A stretch of DNA of 7,686 nucleotides from Thermogutta sp. (GTDB taxonomy: Bacteria; Planctomycetota; Planctomycetia; Pirellulales; Thermoguttaceae). The notes below the pieces were generated by a model, which searched no databases, was not told where the DNA came from, and saw only the letters and a list, made by a program, of their open reading frames with translations. The DNA lies in the NCBI GenBank assembly GCA_012798155.1, contig JAAZNR010000185.1, positions 1 through 7,686 of the forward strand, in the 5' to 3' direction. This document shows, piece after piece, positions 4,858 through 7,686 of this stretch. Made by a program: the position numbers and the translations under genes. The first letter of the stretch is position 1, and each line of letters begins with the position of its first letter.

Positions 4858-4872
4858 CGAGCGAATCGCTCG
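4858..4872. other. Hairpin downstream of the aldolase stop
   Basis: CGAGCG-AAT-CGCTCG is a perfect 6-bp stem with a 3-base loop, 40 bases after the aldolase stop codon. It has no T-run, so it could stabilise the message end but is not a standard intrinsic terminator. Confidence 0.35.
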
Positions 4873-4911
4873 TCTCTCATGCCGGAGCCCGTGGACGCGA
4901 GTTGCCCGTGA

Positions 4912-5988
<1,077 letters not shown>

Positions 5989-6177
5989 TCACGGAACCGG
6001 TGATAGATGCAACCAACGGAAGCTTGCACGGAGTCGGCAAGCAGAAAGAGAGCGGCCGCCCGCAATCCAAACTCCGCCCTCCCCCCGGCAAACCCGCCGC
6101 ACACAGACGGACGCCGTTACCCGCACAATTTCCATTGATGGATTTTACCGACGGTTCGCCTGCCCGAACAGGCAGGG

Positions 6178-6273
6178 GAAAATCTCCGCATCCGCGTGGA
6201 CGAACCCCGGAAACGTTGCGGGAGGCCATGCTTGCGGGCAAGAAAATCTCCGCGCCCCTGCGGGTACGAACCC
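6178..6273. repeat. Two diverged direct repeats, about 64 bp apart
   Basis: Both copies start with GAAAATCTCCGC (6178-6189 and 6242-6253) and end with ACGAACCC (6200-6207 and 6266-6273). The middle differs by a few bases and a small indel. They look like remnants of a dispersed intergenic repeat. Confidence 0.6.
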
Positions 6274-6330
6274 AGCCCATGGCGGGTACGCTCGCCGCGG
6301 ATCCCCTTATCTTGCCGACGCCCCTAGTGC

Positions 6331-6354
6331 GAACCCCACAACGTAATGGGGTTC
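6331..6354. other. Perfect 8-bp hairpin
   Basis: GAACCCCA (6331-6338) and TGGGGTTC (6347-6354) are exact complements around an 8-base loop. There is no flanking T-run on either strand and no adjacent gene end, so its role is unknown. Confidence 0.5.
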
Positions 6355-6488
6355 CCGACGATTCGGTGCATAGCCGTCGATTCCGGCCGAGGGTGGATTG
6401 ACGAACCGGTCGCGACACAACATAATAAATCGCGTATTCAAGCTTGGACTCATGCCGAGGACGGCCGTCCGCGGCCTTTCCTGCAGTT

Positions 6489-6548
6489 GATCTTTCACAA
6501 CTGGACCCGACCTTTCACAAGTGGAACGGACCTTTCCCCAATCCGGAA
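6489..6548. repeat. Degenerate 20-bp tandem repeat (about 3 copies)
   Basis: Units start at 6489 (GATCTTTCACAACTGGACCC), 6509 (GACCTTTCACAAGTGGAACG) and 6529 (GACCTTTCCCCAATCCGG). The first two match at 16 of 20 positions; the third agrees mainly in its first half. It is non-coding and begins a run of unrelated tandem duplications that continues to the tRNA gene. Confidence 0.65.
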
Positions 6549-6649
6549 AGCGGGCGAGGAAGCTGCGGCACTCCTGCCGGTCGACGCCCATGCTACCCGG
6601 TGAATTTCGGGGCTTTGCAGTCCGGTGAGAAGTTCCGATGCGAAGCGTG

Positions 6650-6687
6650 GGATTAAAAGATGAGCAGCATTGGATTAAGAGATGAGC
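6650..6687. repeat. 16-bp direct repeat, 22-bp period
   Basis: GGATTAAAAGATGAGC (6650-6665) recurs as GGATTAAGAGATGAGC (6672-6687) with one mismatch, separated by 6 bases. Confidence 0.8.
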
Positions 6688-6708
6688 CTTTCCGCGCGGC
6701 CCAGCGCT

Positions 6709-6744
6709 AATGTGCTATCTGCGAGAAATGTGCTATCTGCGAGA
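6709..6744. repeat. 18-bp perfect tandem duplication
   Basis: AATGTGCTATCTGCGAGA occurs at 6709-6726 and 6727-6744 with no spacer and no mismatch. Confidence 0.92.
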
Positions 6745-6760
6745 GTGTCGCTGATTTGCT

Positions 6761-6800
6761 ATCCGTGCAATACGTGCAATATCCGTGCAATACGTGCAAT
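6761..6800. repeat. 20-bp perfect tandem duplication with four CGTGCAAT words
   Basis: The unit ATCCGTGCAATACGTGCAAT is repeated exactly (6761-6780, 6781-6800). Each unit contains CGTGCAAT twice, so four copies start at 6764, 6773, 6784 and 6793, with spacings of 9, 11 and 9 bp. The array ends about 40 bp before the tRNA gene. It could be a phased protein-binding array or simple slippage. Confidence 0.92.
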
Positions 6801-6841
6801 AACTGTGAAATATCCCTAAAATAACGGTGAAAGTAGTCCGC

Positions 6842-6914
6842 GCCCCCTTCGTCTAGTGGCCCAGGACGTCGGATTCTCAGTCCGAAAACAGGGGTTCGAC
6901 TCCCCTAGGGGGTA
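6842..6914 (+). tRNA. tRNA-Glu (anticodon CTC)
   Basis: A 73-base cloverleaf. The acceptor arm GCCCCCT pairs with AGGGGGT (first pair G-U). The D-arm region is TCGTCTAGTGGCCCAGGAC, much like known bacterial tRNA-Glu. The anticodon stem TCGGA/TCCGA closes the 7-base loop TTCTCAG with anticodon CTC. The T arm is AGGGG-TTCGACT-CCCCT, and the discriminator base is A. The 3' CCA is not encoded. The anticodon reads GAG. A broken integrase lies 73 bp downstream and points back at it, so its 3' half is the likely integration target. Confidence 0.95.
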
Positions 6915-6987
6915 CTATGCGCTTCTCGCCTCATTGCGCCAGTCGTTGCAGGTAGTATTCTAAAGACGCCGTGCACAAGGATTTACG

Positions 6988-7686
6988 TCACCATTCGGCG
7001 TCTTGCTGCGATTCCGTGCGGGTGCTGTCTGCTTCGCTTTTTGCTTCGCTTTCGGCCTTCGGTGCTTCGCTTTTTGCTTCGCTTCGGACCGCCCTTGCGA
7101 AGTCCGCATCCGTGATTTGCCAGTAGTGCCGGTCGGCGATTTGGACCGTATGGCCGCACCACCCCGCCGCCACGTGCTGGGGGTACTCTCGGGCCAACTC
7201 CGTGGCTCGGGTGGCCCGTAGGTTCTGCCACAGCTTGGGCTATGGCGTCACCCCCGCACGACGGATGATCTTTTGCAGTTGCGTCCGCAGGTTGACCGTG
7301 GATTTGCGATAGCGATTGATGACGTAAACCGTTCCCTCGGGTGTCGCGTCCCAAAGCTCCTCCAAGGCTTGCCGTAGCTGATGGGACAGCGGGATGATTC
7401 GCTCGCCGCGTCCGGTGTGGTGTTCGGTCTTCGGGCTGCGAACCCGCAGCCGCCCGCGTTCCCAATCCACGTCCGCCCACGTCAGCTCGATGATTTCGCT
7501 CGGGATTCGCAAAGCACCCCAACGGGCCAGGGCGAGGAGCGCCCTCCATTCGGCGTCGGGGCAGGCTTCCAGCACCTTGCGGGCGTCCTCCACGGTGACG
7601 AACGCATCCCTCGCCTTGTCGTGTCCCACGCTTTCCGTCAGCTTGGCGAACGGATTCCTCGGCAGCAGTTCGCGGTCCACCGCGTC
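6988..7686 (-). pseudogene. Tyrosine recombinase (phage/island integrase), interrupted by an in-frame TAG
   Basis: One continuous reading frame from the right edge to a TGA at 6988-6990, broken only by TAG at 7240-7242. Numbering from the window edge, the upstream part has the catalytic Arg box 'ARWGALRIPSEI' (R60) and the Lys-bearing beta-hairpin (K86, 'SPKTEHHTGRGERIIPL'). Downstream of the TAG the frame continues 'PKLWQNLRATRATELA' (second Arg, R157), 'GHTVQIADRHYWQITDADF' (H179 and nucleophile Tyr188), then a repetitive Ser-Glu-Ala-Lys tail. Without read-through the product loses the second Arg, His and Tyr and cannot catalyse recombination. The 'GVTP-stop-PKLWQNLR' context matches a family where Trp is expected after the proline, so TGG to TAG is the simplest cause. 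The N-terminal domain lies beyond the window. Its tail faces tRNA-Glu, as in island integrases. Confidence 0.85.
7031..7087 (-). repeat. 33-bp-period repeat in the recombinase tail
   Basis: GCTTCGCTTTTTGCTTCGCTT occurs at 7031-7051 and again at 7064-7084. On the coding (minus) strand it translates to repeated Ser-Glu-Ala-Lys units. The tail is therefore a low-complexity charged extension made by DNA duplication, beyond the catalytic domain. Confidence 0.85.

Noticed and set aside
6000..6401. A 133-codon plus-strand ORF between the aldolase and the tRNA
   Set aside because: No ribosome site, Pro/Arg-rich composition and it crosses non-coding repeats; no motif supports it.
6650..6800. A CRISPR array
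   Set aside because: The repeats are unrelated to one another, mostly adjacent without spacers and only two copies each; no cas gene is visible.

Overview
This GC-rich window looks like planctomycete chromosome, probably from the Pirellulales or a related group. That placement is inference, based on protein style: the CpaF N-terminus, the unusual pilins and the recombinase family. No marker gene is present to settle it.

Layout from left to right. (1) Positions 1-3974, minus strand: the proximal part of a Tad/Flp-type pilus operon. In transcription order it holds three tandem Flp-like prepilin genes (3974-3618, 3252-2926, 2851-2558), a CpaA/TadV-type prepilin peptidase (2455-1940), a doubtful 59-residue membrane ORF (1906-1727), cpaB/rcpC (1714-548) and the N-terminal end of the cpaF/tadA ATPase (204 to the left edge). 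The usual secretin and TadZ/CpaE genes are missing between cpaB and cpaF. That gap instead holds a 100-bp palindromic element and a short tandem duplication. (2) Positions 3975-4911: a long intergenic region with a 31-bp dyad (a possible operator), a candidate structured RNA on the minus strand that ends in a canonical rho-independent terminator, and a long inverted-repeat element built from 'AACGCAGAG' words. (3) Positions 4912-5889, minus: a class II fructose-bisphosphate aldolase. (4) Positions 5890-6841: a gene-poor stretch with degenerate and tandem short repeats. (5) Positions 6842-6914, plus: tRNA-Glu(CTC). (6) Positions 6988 to the right edge, minus: a tyrosine recombinase broken by an in-frame TAG where relatives are expected to have Trp. 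It is probably the tRNA-proximal edge of an integrated island.

How the genes work together: the three prepilins are the fibre subunits. The CpaA-like peptidase cleaves their short basic leaders. CpaB is the periplasmic assembly factor, and CpaF is the ATPase that drives assembly. The aldolase is a separate housekeeping glycolysis/gluconeogenesis gene, and the tRNA/integrase pair is an integration hot spot. A recurring theme is short tandem duplication (15-20 bp units) in non-coding DNA, seen at five or more sites, including one directly against the ribosome binding site of the second pilin.
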